From positions 1-32,285 of the forward strand of contig PAAT01000079.1 of NCBI GenBank assembly GCA_002698965.1: a stretch of 32,285 bases of DNA, given 5' to 3'. Both the position numbers and the translations under genes were made by a program. This DNA comes from Rhodopirellula sp. Its GTDB lineage: Bacteria; Planctomycetota; Planctomycetia; Pirellulales; Pirellulaceae. A model generated the notes under the pieces. The model had not been told where the DNA came from. It saw only the letters and a list, made by a program, of their open reading frames with translations, and made no database searches. Positions 1-8,095 of the stretch are shown here, one piece after another (positions within the stretch are counted from its first letter, which is position 1; the number at the start of each line of letters is the position of its first letter).

Positions 1-375
1 TATATCAGCACCTGAGGTCTTGTAAGGATGAGCACCAGTTAAATAGGTCGACGCGCACCGAGCATGATCGCCGGCCCCATCCCCATGAGCACGGCCCATA
101 TCCTGGGCAAGGCCTGTGATGACATTAAAGTCACTGCGAAAGTCCTCTAAGACTTTAAGAGTGTCTGACTGAACGTAGGTTTCTCCGTCGCCTGCAGGCT
201 TCCAGGAGTCCATAATCGCACCATTAGGAAAGAACACAAAAGCCATACGATTCGGTGCAGGTTCCGGTGCGGCAGCGAATACTGACGTATTAGGGTTCAT
301 CGCATGGAGCCAAGGAAGCCCCACGCCAAGCCCGGCTCCACGTAAAAACGTTCGTCGATCTAATTTCTTCATCAT
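1..375 (-). CDS. DUF1552 family Tat-exported protein (3' part cut by window edge)
   Basis: The N-terminal 125 residues are present and the gene continues past base 1. The start reads MMKKLDRRTFLRGAGLGVGL. This is a twin-arginine signal with a D-R-R-T-F-L-R box, so folded export is expected. It is followed by a segment typical of DUF1552 proteins (RMAFVFFPNGAIMDSW, then GLAQDMGRAHGDGAGDHARC, then a YLTGAHPYKT stretch). DUF1552 is a planctomycete/myxobacterial family of unknown function, distantly related in look to the DUF1501 and sulfatase-like fold. The start ATG at 375-373 overlaps the TGA of the upstream DUF1592-type gene (ATGA), so the two are probably translationally coupled and co-transcribed. 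A second in-frame ATG follows directly (372-370). The family call is from motif memory. Confidence 0.85.
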   Translation of the reverse strand, partial: MMKKLDRRTFLRGAGLGVGLPWLHAMNPNTSVFAAAPEPAPNRMAFVFFPNGAIMDSWKPAGDGETYVQSDTLKVLEDFRSDFNVITGLAQDMGRAHGDGAGDHARCASTYLTGAHPYKTSGADI

Positions 376-2699
376 TTCTCTCCGTCAATACGCCTTTTCA
401 GAAACGGATCGCTAAATACAATCTGCTTTACCAGCGAATGAAACCGAAAATCGTCGCGTTCAAGTTCGACGATTATTTTATCAATTGCACAGCGATCATA
501 GTATCGCAATCCTCTTCCTAATGCGAAGGTCAACATTCGCGATGCCAACGACCTCGCGAACTCTCGCTCCCGACCTCTAAGAATAGCTACTAATTCCTTC
601 GTGCCTTCAAATTTTTCGCCCGTAGGGAGTATTCCTGCAGGATCTATATCAAATTGTCCGTCTTTTACTCTAAATCGACCAATCGCATCATAATTCTCAA
701 ATCCAAATCCCAGTGGATCCATATGATTGTGACAGCTTGCACAAATCGGACTTTCCCGATGTATTTCCAATTGTTTACGAAAACTAACCTCGCCTGACTC
801 TGCCTTTGCTTCATCAATTTCCGGGACATCCTCCGGTGGATCCGGTGGCCTCGTACCGAGGATATTTTCCATAATCCATTTCCCCCGTATCACGGGCGAA
901 GTGCGGTTAGGCTGAGAAGTAAGTGTCAACACACTCCCCTGTGTCAAAACACCGTAGCGTGGCGTATTTACCAGACTAACGAGACGAAACTCCGGGCCTG
1001 ATACGTCAGGAAGATCGTAGTGTTTTGCCAGTTCCTCATTGACGAACGTAAATTTCCCATCTAGAAATTCTGTGATCGATCTATTACGGCGCATTACCTC
1101 CTCAAAGAACATTCTTGTTTCTGTCTTCATAGATTCGCGCAACGAGTCACTAAAATTAAATTTTGGGGCAGGGGTGACATCGTCCAAGTTACGTAAATTC
1201 AACCACTGCGTTGCAAAGCCATCCACAAGACCCGAGGCCTTAGGGTCAATCAACATCCGTTCTATCTCTGACTCCAACACACGAGCCTTGGTGAGTTCTC
1301 CATCAAAGGCTAATGACAATAGCCGATCGTCCGGCGTACTACTCCACAAAAAGTATGACAATCGGGTAGCAAGCTCGTAAGGGTCGATATCCCGCACAGA
1401 GTCTTTCGAGCCCCGATTCCCCTCAACACGAAAGAGAAACCTTGGCGAAACCAGAACAGAACTGAGTGCTACCTGCATACCCCGAGCAAAAGTCTCCCCT
1501 TGGTCCATGACCAGATTCACGAGATTTGCATACGCCAGCACATGGCGAGGATCCACGTTGCGTCTGAAGGCCCGGCTAATGATCGGGGTAAGGATACGCG
1601 ACGCGGCTGCGGTCGCCTCAGCGCCTTGATTGACCTGCAAGGCCAGTATCTCGCGCTGTAAACTACTCAAGGCATCCTGTGGAACGACCTCTGGGCCCAC
1701 CAAATTCACAGCAAAAATACTGAGATTCCTGTCTCTTTGATTAGGGTCCGAGGCTCTCGGATTATAAAAGTCGTTAATGAATCCAATTCGAACGGCGTGT
1801 TTTCCGGATGCTAACTGCATCTTAAACTCGTATTCTCTCGGTGTGCGTGTTCTCGCCGAAATGGACATCAACTGTTGGGACCGCTGGTCCACCTGCAACA
1901 CCATCTTCGCTAGCTCACTTCCAGCCTGATCTGCACCGACACGCACTCGTAATACATACTTACCGCTGAAGGGGGCTTCGAATAACGCCGTCGCGTCCCC
2001 ATTCGTGTAAAATCTCAAAGCACCATCCGCGAGTGCACCCGAACGGTTCACTTTGAATTGGTCGAGTGCAATCAGAGTCTCCGCCTGATTTTCTTCATTG
2101 GGCGCATAAATCACCTGTTCCGCGACCTGCTCAGCCGCGTTTAAATATTTTTCCATTAGTAGCGGGGACAGCGTCAGGACATCGCCAATATTGTCAAATC
2201 CTTCACCAACGTCGTCCGACGGAAAGTCGTCGGCTGGACGAAACTTGATGCCAAACAAGTCGCGAATCGTATTGTTATATTCGAGACGGTTAAGTCGCCG
2301 AATTGTTACCGATCCAGGATCTTTCACTTTGTCACAATCGACACTATTGAGATTCTCATCGAGCCAAATGGCGACCAAGTCACGCTCATCATCTCTTGGT
2401 TGCTCAGCCTCTTCCGGTGGCATCGCCTTAAACCGGAGCATGTCATAAACCTTAAGCCAGTTTTCACGATCATTAATGAAAACATCCTCAAGATGGCTAT
2501 GATCCGTTCGAACACCAGCCTCTAAAGCGTCAGCATTATGGCAGCCATTACAATACTTCGCAAAGAACGGCTTCACTTCTTTTTCATAATCGACAACGGG
2601 TTCTACCTGTGCAAACACGCTCGCGGCGGTAAAAAATACGAGCGAACAAAAAGTAAACCGACCACACATTTGGAAACCAAACAGTAAATGACGTAACAT
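372..2699 (-). CDS. Planctomycete cytochrome-like protein (PSCyt1-DUF1587-DUF1595-DUF1592-DUF1588-DUF1585)
   Basis: A large exported protein of about 775 residues. A hydrophobic signal segment (FTFCSLVFFTAASVFA) is followed by a cytochrome-c-like site, C-N-G-C-H, with a downstream MPPEEAEQP methionine. The DUF1587 signature is seen at TIRRLNRLEYNNTIRDLFGI, and DUF1592 at DPYELATRLSYFLWSSTPDD. DUF1588 lies near LTLTSQPNRTSPVIRGKWIM, with a second C-x2-C-H (ICASCHNHMDPLGFGFENYD). DUF1585 forms the C-terminus. The function of this planctomycete family is not established; haem binding is inferred from the CxxCH motifs. An in-frame GTG at 2753 would add 18 residues. I prefer the ATG at 2699 because it places the hydrophobic stretch closer to the N-terminus, but no strong Shine-Dalgarno decides this. 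The stop overlaps the start of the DUF1552 gene, its usual partner. Confidence 0.88.
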   Translation of the reverse strand: MLRHLLFGFQMCGRFTFCSLVFFTAASVFAQVEPVVDYEKEVKPFFAKYCNGCHNADALEAGVRTDHSHLEDVFINDRENWLKVYDMLRFKAMPPEEAEQPRDDERDLVAIWLDENLNSVDCDKVKDPGSVTIRRLNRLEYNNTIRDLFGIKFRPADDFPSDDVGEGFDNIGDVLTLSPLLMEKYLNAAEQVAEQVIYAPNEENQAETLIALDQFKVNRSGALADGALRFYTNGDATALFEAPFSGKYVLRVRVGADQAGSELAKMVLQVDQRSQQLMSISARTRTPREYEFKMQLASGKHAVRIGFINDFYNPRASDPNQRDRNLSIFAVNLVGPEVVPQDALSSLQREILALQVNQGAEATAAASRILTPIISRAFRRNVDPRHVLAYANLVNLVMDQGETFARGMQVALSSVLVSPRFLFRVEGNRGSKDSVRDIDPYELATRLSYFLWSSTPDDRLLSLAFDGELTKARVLESEIERMLIDPKASGLVDGFATQWLNLRNLDDVTPAPKFNFSDSLRESMKTETRMFFEEVMRRNRSITEFLDGKFTFVNEELAKHYDLPDVSGPEFRLVSLVNTPRYGVLTQGSVLTLTSQPNRTSPVIRGKWIMENILGTRPPDPPEDVPEIDEAKAESGEVSFRKQLEIHRESPICASCHNHMDPLGFGFENYDAIGRFRVKDGQFDIDPAGILPTGEKFEGTKELVAILRGREREFARSLASRMLTFALGRGLRYYDRCAIDKIIVELERDDFRFHSLVKQIVFSDPFLKRRIDGEK

Positions 2700-2779
2700 C
2701 GCCAGACCGTATCTGACAGAAGTCAGATCATCGCTCGAAGCAAATGGGAACACATGATTAAATATATGCCAATGGTTAT

Positions 2780-2809
2780 ATTATATCGTGACTCATCGAA
2801 TTGTGTCAT
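2780..2809 (-). promoter_or_regulatory. Sigma70-like promoter of the DUF1592/DUF1552 pair
   Basis: On the minus strand a -35 hexamer ATGACA (2809-2804, 5 of 6 to consensus) is followed after 18 bases by a perfect TATAAT (2785-2780). Transcription would start near 2773, upstream of both candidate start codons (2753 and 2699). It lies between hslU and the DUF1592-type gene, so it would give that pair its own promoter. Inferred from consensus only. Confidence 0.5.
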
Positions 2810-2848
2810 ACCCAAACCTCACCATAGCGAAGACAACCGGAAGGGCGG

Positions 2849-4189
2849 CTAAAGTATATAACGACTTAAGTCTTCATCCGCAGCGACTTCCTCGAGTCGG
2901 CTATTTACAAACCCTTCATTAATCTCGACCGTACAGGAAGACATCTCAGAAGCTTCGAAGCTCAATTCTTCTAGTAAACGCTCAAGAATGGTGTGCAACC
3001 TTCGAGCCCCTATATTCTGGGTGGTTTGATTGACCGTAAACGCATAATTAGCCAAAGCTTTCACAGCATCCTCTTTGAATTGGATGGTAATCCCCTCAGT
3101 CTCTAGTAAGGCCTGATACTGTTTTGTAAGTGAATTATCAGGCTCCACCAGAATTCGCTCAAAGTCTTTGGCCGTCAGGCTTTCCAATTCCACGCGAATT
3201 GGAAACCGCCCCTGCAACTCCGGCATGAGATCGCTTGGCTGAGAACTATGAAAGGCTCCGGCCGCCACAAACAAGATATGGTCGGTCTTCACATAGCCAT
3301 AACGGGTCTTCACCGAGGTACCTTCGACAATTGGTAATAGATCCCGTTGAACCCCCGCCCGCGAAACGTCCGCGCTTTTCCCTTCCGCTGCCGTCACTTT
3401 ATCTATTTCATCTAAAAATACGATCCCCAGATTCTCGGCAAGAGAGATTCCCATACTATGTACTTTATCGTCATCCAGTAGATTTTCGCATTCTTCCTCC
3501 AATAAAACTTGGCGTGCTTGCTTTACTGTCATTTCTCGCCGCTTACTTGTGGAAGGCATAATTTTGTCGAACATACCCTGCAAATCCATGTCCATGCCCT
3601 CCATTCCCATGCCGCCCATAACGACTGGATTCGCTTTGTGCTGTGTAGTAATTTCAACTGCACGCTGATCCAGTTCCCCGGAAACTAACATGGCCTTCAT
3701 TTTTTCACGAGTACGTTGGTATTGTTCTTCCGGGTTGTACTCATCGTCCCCCGAAGTGGTAATGGTTATCGGAGGTGGGGCGAGAAGATCCAGCAGGCGC
3801 TCGTCAACACGCTTCTGAGCCTCCGGAACTACCGTATCGCGTTCACGCTCTTTGACTAATTGAATCGAATTCTCCGTCAAATCACGAACGATACTTTCCA
3901 CGTCCCGACCGTAATATCCAACTTCGGTATATTTCGTAGCTTCCACTTTCACAAAGGGTGCTCCGGTTAGCTTAGCCAGCCTTCTCGCGATTTCCGTTTT
4001 ACCCACCCCAGTAGGGCCGATCATCAAAATATTCTTAGGCGAAACTTCCTGTCGCATGTCACTTGCCAATTGCTGACGACGCCAGCGATTTCTGATCGCA
4101 ATGGCAACCGCTCGTTTCGCCTGGCCCTGACCAACAATGTACTGGTCCAAGCGTTCAACAATTTGACGAGGTGAAAGATCACAATCCAT
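2849..4189 (-). CDS. hslU: ATP-dependent protease ATPase subunit HslU (ClpY)
   Basis: AAA+ unfoldase that feeds substrates to the HslV peptidase in the cytoplasm. 446 residues, normal for the family. The N-terminus (LSPRQIVERLDQYIVGQGQAKRAVAIAIRNRWRR) is typical. Walker A is GPTGVGKTE near residue 58. It is followed by the VEATKYTEVGYYGRDVE pore-loop region containing the G-Y-Y-G-R-D motif. A Met/Gly-rich inserted I-domain lies around residues 190-215. Walker B is IVFLDEIDK, and the sensor-2 arginines are in NIGARRLHTILERLLEELSF. The protein ends in DLSRYIL, the conserved tail that docks into HslV. The ATG at 4189 has an AGGA about a dozen bases upstream. It lies 66 bp downstream of hslV on the same strand, forming the usual operon. 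Confidence 0.97.
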   Translation of the reverse strand: MDCDLSPRQIVERLDQYIVGQGQAKRAVAIAIRNRWRRQQLASDMRQEVSPKNILMIGPTGVGKTEIARRLAKLTGAPFVKVEATKYTEVGYYGRDVESIVRDLTENSIQLVKERERDTVVPEAQKRVDERLLDLLAPPPITITTSGDDEYNPEEQYQRTREKMKAMLVSGELDQRAVEITTQHKANPVVMGGMGMEGMDMDLQGMFDKIMPSTSKRREMTVKQARQVLLEEECENLLDDDKVHSMGISLAENLGIVFLDEIDKVTAAEGKSADVSRAGVQRDLLPIVEGTSVKTRYGYVKTDHILFVAAGAFHSSQPSDLMPELQGRFPIRVELESLTAKDFERILVEPDNSLTKQYQALLETEGITIQFKEDAVKALANYAFTVNQTTQNIGARRLHTILERLLEELSFEASEMSSCTVEINEGFVNSRLEEVAADEDLSRYIL

Positions 4190-4255
4190 GAAAATACTTT
4201 TCCTACTTTCGTCTTCTATTTTTTTTGACTGTCAGTTACTACCACCACGTCAGAC

Positions 4256-4819
4256 CTACCGGTCTACGCTCAACGTTTCCACAATAATACTGTCGTTCGT
4301 ATAGATATCAATACTGGAGGCTACTTGCATCGATTCCTTCGCTATCTCGGCTGCCGATAATTGCGAATGTTTCACTAAGGAACGAGCGGCTGCAAGTGCG
4401 TAATTGCCACCTGAACCTATTGCCACGACGCCATCCGTCGGGCTAATAACATCACCGGTACCACTCAGCAAAAGCGTGTGTGATTCGTCGGCAACAATCA
4501 TCATGGCTTCGAGTCGTCGTAATGCGCGGTCCAATCGCCATTCCTTCGCAAGCTCGGTCGCAGCCCTCGGCATATTAGAAGGGTAATCTTTTAATTTCGC
4601 TTCAAAACGCTCCAGCAGAGCAAAGGCATCTGCACTGCTGCCGGCAAATCCGCAAAGCACTTTACCTTCACATAAACGGCGGATCTTCATGGCATCCGAC
4701 TTCATAATTGCCGAGCCCAATGTAACCTGACCGTCTCCGGCTAACGCTACCTGACCCCCATGACGGACGGATACGATCGTCGTGGCGTGAAATGTACTAC
4801 CTGAACTTGCTTGACTCAT
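4256..4819 (-). CDS. hslV: ATP-dependent protease peptidase subunit HslV (ClpQ), N-terminally extended
   Basis: N-terminal nucleophile peptidase of the HslUV proteasome-like complex. 187 residues. The canonical start of the mature enzyme, TTIVSVR, begins at residue 13, followed by G-D-G-Q-V-T-L-G, the [17 protein letters not shown] segment, [16 protein letters not shown] and a C-terminal IYTNDS. In most proteobacterial HslV only Met precedes the catalytic Thr. Here the 12-residue leader [12 protein letters not shown] must be removed, or an upstream residue must act instead. There is no internal Met that would give the short form. The leader ends S-T-F-H-A, close to the SFHA leader of Bacillus CodW/ClpQ. 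First gene of the hslVU operon. Confidence 0.96.
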   Translation of the reverse strand: MSQASSGSTFHATTIVSVRHGGQVALAGDGQVTLGSAIMKSDAMKIRRLCEGKVLCGFAGSSADAFALLERFEAKLKDYPSNMPRAATELAKEWRLDRALRRLEAMMIVADESHTLLLSGTGDVISPTDGVVAIGSGGNYALAAARSLVKHSQLSAAEIAKESMQVASSIDIYTNDSIIVETLSVDR

Positions 4820-4876
4820 CTATATACCATTCTCTTAGTGTGACTGAAGAATTACTATTTCCTTCTACTAACTATT

Positions 4877-4891
4877 TTGGCGTATCGCCAA
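4877..4891. promoter_or_regulatory. Inverted repeat in the hslV / isochorismatase divergent region
   Basis: TTGGCG-TAT-CGCCAA is a perfect 6-bp inverted repeat around a 3-base centre, placed in the 135-bp gap between the divergently transcribed hslV and the isochorismatase-like gene. The size and position suit a dimeric regulator's operator. No regulator gene is adjacent and no second copy was noticed, so this is only a candidate. Confidence 0.3.
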
Positions 4892-4954
4892 GGGTGGCAA
4901 AAGGGGCTGCTGTAACAGTACAATGTCGTTTCAGCACCTTTTTGGAGTCCAATC

Positions 4955-5536
4955 ATGACTATTTCCGCACGCAGCCCCGAATTGATGAATGCGAACGATA
5001 CTGCCCTCCTTATCGTCGATGTTCAGGAACGACTCCTTCCGGTAATTAAACATTCCCACCTCATCCAATGGAATATCCAACGACTTCTGCACGCAGCGAA
5101 CGCGTTGAATATCTCAACGGCGGCTACTGAACAATACCCCCAAGGCCTAGGGGCGACGGTAGATTTGGGAATAGCATTACCCGAAACACTCGAAGAAAAA
5201 GTGATGTTTAGCTGCCGGGAGGTTGGCACCATCTTTTCACGTTGGTCCCAAGCAGGCGTACGTAAAATTCTAATCTGCGGCATTGAAACACATGTATGTA
5301 TCCAACAAACCGTACTCGACCTCCTCGCTGAAGGTTTCCGGCTTTATCTTGCCACGGATGCAATGGGAGCAAGGCACCGTCACGACCACAAGATTGCGCT
5401 TCGTCGCATGGAAAGTAGCGGAGCGATTCTGACAACCACAGAAGCCGCCTTGTTCGAATGGTGTGAAACTTCGAAAGCTGATGCATTCAAAATAATAAGC
5501 GGACTGGTGCGCCAAGATGCACCAACTACCGGCTAA
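4955..5536 (+). CDS. Isochorismatase-family cysteine hydrolase
   Basis: 193-residue alpha/beta hydrolase of the isochorismatase-like superfamily, probably cytoplasmic. The catalytic triad is visible: Asp22 in ALLIVDVQERLLPV, Lys82 in LEEKVMFS and the nucleophile Cys115 in ILICGIETHVCIQQTVLDL, preceded by the usual G-I-E-T-H turn. The conserved YLATDAMGAR and MESSGAILTTTEAALFEW stretches match the YcaC/hydrolase branch rather than true isochorismatases. The physiological substrate cannot be told from sequence. The ATG at 4955 is supported by GGAG seven bases upstream; a second Met at residue 11 lacks this. It is followed 70 bp later by an aminotransferase on the same strand. Confidence 0.88.
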   Translation: MTISARSPELMNANDTALLIVDVQERLLPVIKHSHLIQWNIQRLLHAANALNISTAATEQYPQGLGATVDLGIALPETLEEKVMFSCREVGTIFSRWSQAGVRKILICGIETHVCIQQTVLDLLAEGFRLYLATDAMGARHRHDHKIALRRMESSGAILTTTEAALFEWCETSKADAFKIISGLVRQDAPTTG

Positions 5537-5606
5537 ATAACTGTTATTATTAATCGTAACTCATTGGACTTATTGTCAGCATGCTAACAACGAAAGTACT
5601 TAACCC

Positions 5607-6791
5607 GTGACAGACTGTTACCCAACGCTCAACCCACCTACTCGAATCCTCATGGGACCAGGACCAAGCGATATCCACCCACGCGTCCTCAATGCTATTG
5701 GTAAAGGGACGGTTGGACATTTGGATCCGTATTATCTGGAAACGATGAACAACCTGCAGGAGATGCTGCGCAAGGTTTTTAAGACGAAGAACGAATTGAC
5801 AATGCCCATTAGTGCCACGGGTTCAGCCGGGATGGAAACTACCGTTGTTAACGTTATCGAACCCGGGGACAAAATGCTGGTATGCATTAATGGCGTTTTT
5901 GGTATGCGCATGGCCGATGTAGCGGAACGCGCTGGGGCTGAAGTCCTAACGGTGGAACGACCCTGGGGTGAGGTATTCACACCCGAAGATTTACGACCAA
6001 TTATCGAATCCGAAAAGCCAAAGGTTGTCGGTATCGTCATGGCGGAAACTTCAACCGGAGCCTGTCAGCCACTGGAAGACATTTCTGAGTTAATTCATGC
6101 CAACAATGGTCTGCTGCTGGTGGACGCCGTTACGTCCCTCGGCGGAATGAACGTGGAAGTCGATAAGTGGGGGATTGATGTGATATATTCCGGCTCCCAA
6201 AAGTGCCTCAGCTGCCCACCAGGATTGGCCCCCATCTCATTCAGCCCTTCGGCCGTGGAAGTTCTCAACAATCGCAAAACGAAAGTCCGTAGCTGGTACC
6301 TTGACCTTTCCATGCTCTCTAATTATTGGAGTGAAGATCGCGTCTACCACCACACCGCCCCGATCAATATGACCTATGCCTTATACGAGGCTCTGCGGGT
6401 GATACTGGAAGAAGGACTCGACCGCTGCTTCGATCGTCATATGAAGAACCATCTCGCTCTTAAAGCGGGATTGGAATCGCTGGGATTCGAATACAGTGCA
6501 GACCCTAACCATCAACTGCCAATGCTCAATGCCGTTAAAATCCCCGAAGGAGTGGAGGATGGCTTCATCCGAAACGGGTTACTGAATCGATTCGGTATCG
6601 AGATCGGTGGTGGTTTAGGCGCATTCAAAGGGAAAGTTTGGCGAATTGGAATCATGGGCCATGCGGCCCGTCAGAACAATGTACTTACCTTTCTCGCAGC
6701 TCTCGAGCAGCTGCTTGACGAACATAGCTTCCAATTCACCCGCGGCAACAGTATCGCAGCCGCCAATATCACTTATGCCGCTAATGCATAA
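5607..6791 (+). CDS. Class V aminotransferase, alanine/serine-glyoxylate aminotransferase-like
   Basis: 394-residue PLP enzyme. The start LMGPGPSDIHPRVLNAIGKGTVGHLDP is the signature of the AGXT/serine-glyoxylate aminotransferase group. The cofactor aspartate is D173 in LLVDAVTSLGG, and the PLP lysine is K199 in YSGSQKCLSCPPGLAPISFS. The C-terminal domain carries RNGLLNRFGIEIGGGLGAFKGKVWRIGIMGHAA, with the carboxylate-binding Arg. The likely reaction is transamination between glyoxylate and Ala or Ser; the exact amino donor is not decidable here. The start is GTG at 5607 with only a weak GAAAG upstream. Length is normal. It could share a transcript with the upstream hydrolase. Confidence 0.92.
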   Translation: MTDCYPTLNPPTRILMGPGPSDIHPRVLNAIGKGTVGHLDPYYLETMNNLQEMLRKVFKTKNELTMPISATGSAGMETTVVNVIEPGDKMLVCINGVFGMRMADVAERAGAEVLTVERPWGEVFTPEDLRPIIESEKPKVVGIVMAETSTGACQPLEDISELIHANNGLLLVDAVTSLGGMNVEVDKWGIDVIYSGSQKCLSCPPGLAPISFSPSAVEVLNNRKTKVRSWYLDLSMLSNYWSEDRVYHHTAPINMTYALYEALRVILEEGLDRCFDRHMKNHLALKAGLESLGFEYSADPNHQLPMLNAVKIPEGVEDGFIRNGLLNRFGIEIGGGLGAFKGKVWRIGIMGHAARQNNVLTFLAALEQLLDEHSFQFTRGNSIAAANITYAANA

Positions 6792-6819
6792 ACCTGTATT
6801 TAAACAAAACGAGCTTGCG

Positions 6820-6848
6820 TTGACTTGCAAACAGATTAGAGCTCTGAT
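6820..6848 (+). promoter_or_regulatory. Putative csrA promoter
   Basis: TTGACT (6820-6825, 5 of 6) and TCTGAT (6843-6848, 4 of 6) are separated by 17 bases, about 50 bases before the csrA ATG. The intervening leader contains two GGA motifs (6864-6866 and 6895-6897). The second serves as part of the ribosome-binding site, the arrangement through which CsrA often represses its own translation. Consensus reading only. Confidence 0.35.
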
Positions 6849-6899
6849 ACCTTTTTAGTAGCAGGATATTAGTTTTTCTTATTCAAAACGTGACGGAAC

Positions 6900-7103
6900 A
6901 TGTTAGTTTTAAGCCGTAAGGTCGGCGATCGGATTCACATTGGTACGGATATTGCCATCACCATTGTGAAACTCTCAGGCGGAACAGTGCGGATTGGGGT
7001 GGAAGCTCCTCCACATATGGCAATCGTGCGAGATGAGCTCAAAGAGAGCATCGAGCGTGAGATGAACGCCGCGAGCCAACCGGTCACCGACATCTCTACT
7101 TAG
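6900..7103 (+). CDS. csrA: Carbon storage regulator CsrA
   Basis: 67-residue RNA-binding translational regulator. The hallmark N-terminus MLVLSRKVGDRIHIG is present, including Arg6. The core ITIVKLSGGTVRIGVEAPPHMAIVRDEL follows, with the conserved GVEAP...VxRxE segment used for GGA-motif RNA binding. A short polar tail ends the protein. The ATG is preceded by GACGGAAC, a GGA overlapping the ribosome-binding site. CsrA normally acts as a dimer on mRNA leaders; no flagellar gene, its common neighbour, is in this window. The gene is convergent with the ftsQ-like gene, and the 64-bp gap holds no clear hairpin. Confidence 0.97.
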   Translation: MLVLSRKVGDRIHIGTDIAITIVKLSGGTVRIGVEAPPHMAIVRDELKESIEREMNAASQPVTDIST

Positions 7104-7167
7104 ATCGTTCGCAGATGCATTTGGTCCTCGTCAAAATGTTTGCATAACTGCAACCATTTTCGCGGAG

Positions 7168-8040
7168 CTATTCGACCTCCACAAGCGGGATCACTTCTAT
7201 TTTCTTTAATGGCCGCAAATCGAGTTCCATCGGCTCTGTGCTCACTTCAAGCGTTTTATTATTTTCATAGAATTCCACTAGCCGATGAAGCTTATCAGGG
7301 GCAGCCAGTTCGTTTTCTGCCTCTTGCCCAGGTAAACTGCCCCACAAGACCCTAAACCCCACCGTCTCTTTTTTAAGGACGTATACCACCGTCTCTTTGG
7401 TTTCCGCGTTCTCCACCAATTCAATGCTGTAAAGTCCCATCGTCTGCCAAGGTCCTTGCCTCAATAATGCTGCAACCTGCGCTGCTTTCACGACTTTCTC
7501 GTCGCCCCAGGTGTCACCAATTTGCCCCGCAGGCGGAACATAATCATGATTAACACGCAAATAATTTACGATGTCTTTTGATTCGAATTGCCCAGGCGGT
7601 AGGACGACCGCCTGCTCATCCACTGGATACAAGAACGTACCGTTATCGAGTTTAACGACTACCATTGCCACGGGATCACGATAAACCAACTCCACGTCCA
7701 CGCCATCGGGCCGTTTGGCCACTTTATTCACACCGGAAACACAAGGGTGAAGTAAAAAGGCATCTCGCAAATGAGTTGCTAACTTACGATCTGTCAGATA
7801 TTGATCTTCCAGCTTCTGATCTGCGAACACTTTGGCCAGAACGTCGGTCTTAATCCAATCCGGCTGTTCCGGAGACAAAGCAATCATATCCACCTTCAAT
7901 TGATACTGAGGTTGCTTCGCCACTTGGTCTTTATAGATATACCAGCCGACCGCTAAAGCAATAACAAAGACCGCGACGACTGCCAGCACCGAGATCGTGG
8001 AATTACCACGGTAGCCATGATTATTTATTCTTAACTTCAT
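7168..8040 (-). CDS. FtsQ/DivIB-like division protein with POTRA-type domain
   Basis: About 290 residues. A short basic cytoplasmic tail is followed by one transmembrane helix (about residues 15-36, ISVLAVVAVFVIALAVGWYIY) and an extracytoplasmic region. The first extracytoplasmic part resembles the FtsQ POTRA domain, notably FLLHPCVSGVNKVAKRPDGV followed by ELVYRDPVAMV, which parallels the family's hP.V..v.V.r..P..l.I.v.eR.PVA. The rest fits the FtsQ beta domain only loosely. The start is set at the ATG 8040, because AGGAGG lies upstream at 8057-8052; an alternative ATG at 8079 would put that signal inside the gene. It follows murB directly, the expected order in a division/wall cluster. Planctomycetes lack FtsZ, so its partners are unclear. 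Confidence 0.62.
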   Translation of the reverse strand: MKLRINNHGYRGNSTISVLAVVAVFVIALAVGWYIYKDQVAKQPQYQLKVDMIALSPEQPDWIKTDVLAKVFADQKLEDQYLTDRKLATHLRDAFLLHPCVSGVNKVAKRPDGVDVELVYRDPVAMVVVKLDNGTFLYPVDEQAVVLPPGQFESKDIVNYLRVNHDYVPPAGQIGDTWGDEKVVKAAQVAALLRQGPWQTMGLYSIELVENAETKETVVYVLKKETVGFRVLWGSLPGQEAENELAAPDKLHRLVEFYENNKTLEVSTEPMELDLRPLKKIEVIPLVEVE

Positions 8041-8095
8041 CGAGTTGCGTAACCTCCTGATGGCAACACATGAGATCAACAGTTTCTACAAAGTG

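Noticed and set aside
5023..5515. Minus-strand frames of 81-92 codons opposite the isochorismatase-like gene
   Set aside because: The plus-strand frame has an intact catalytic triad and a good ribosome-binding site; the reverse frames have neither.
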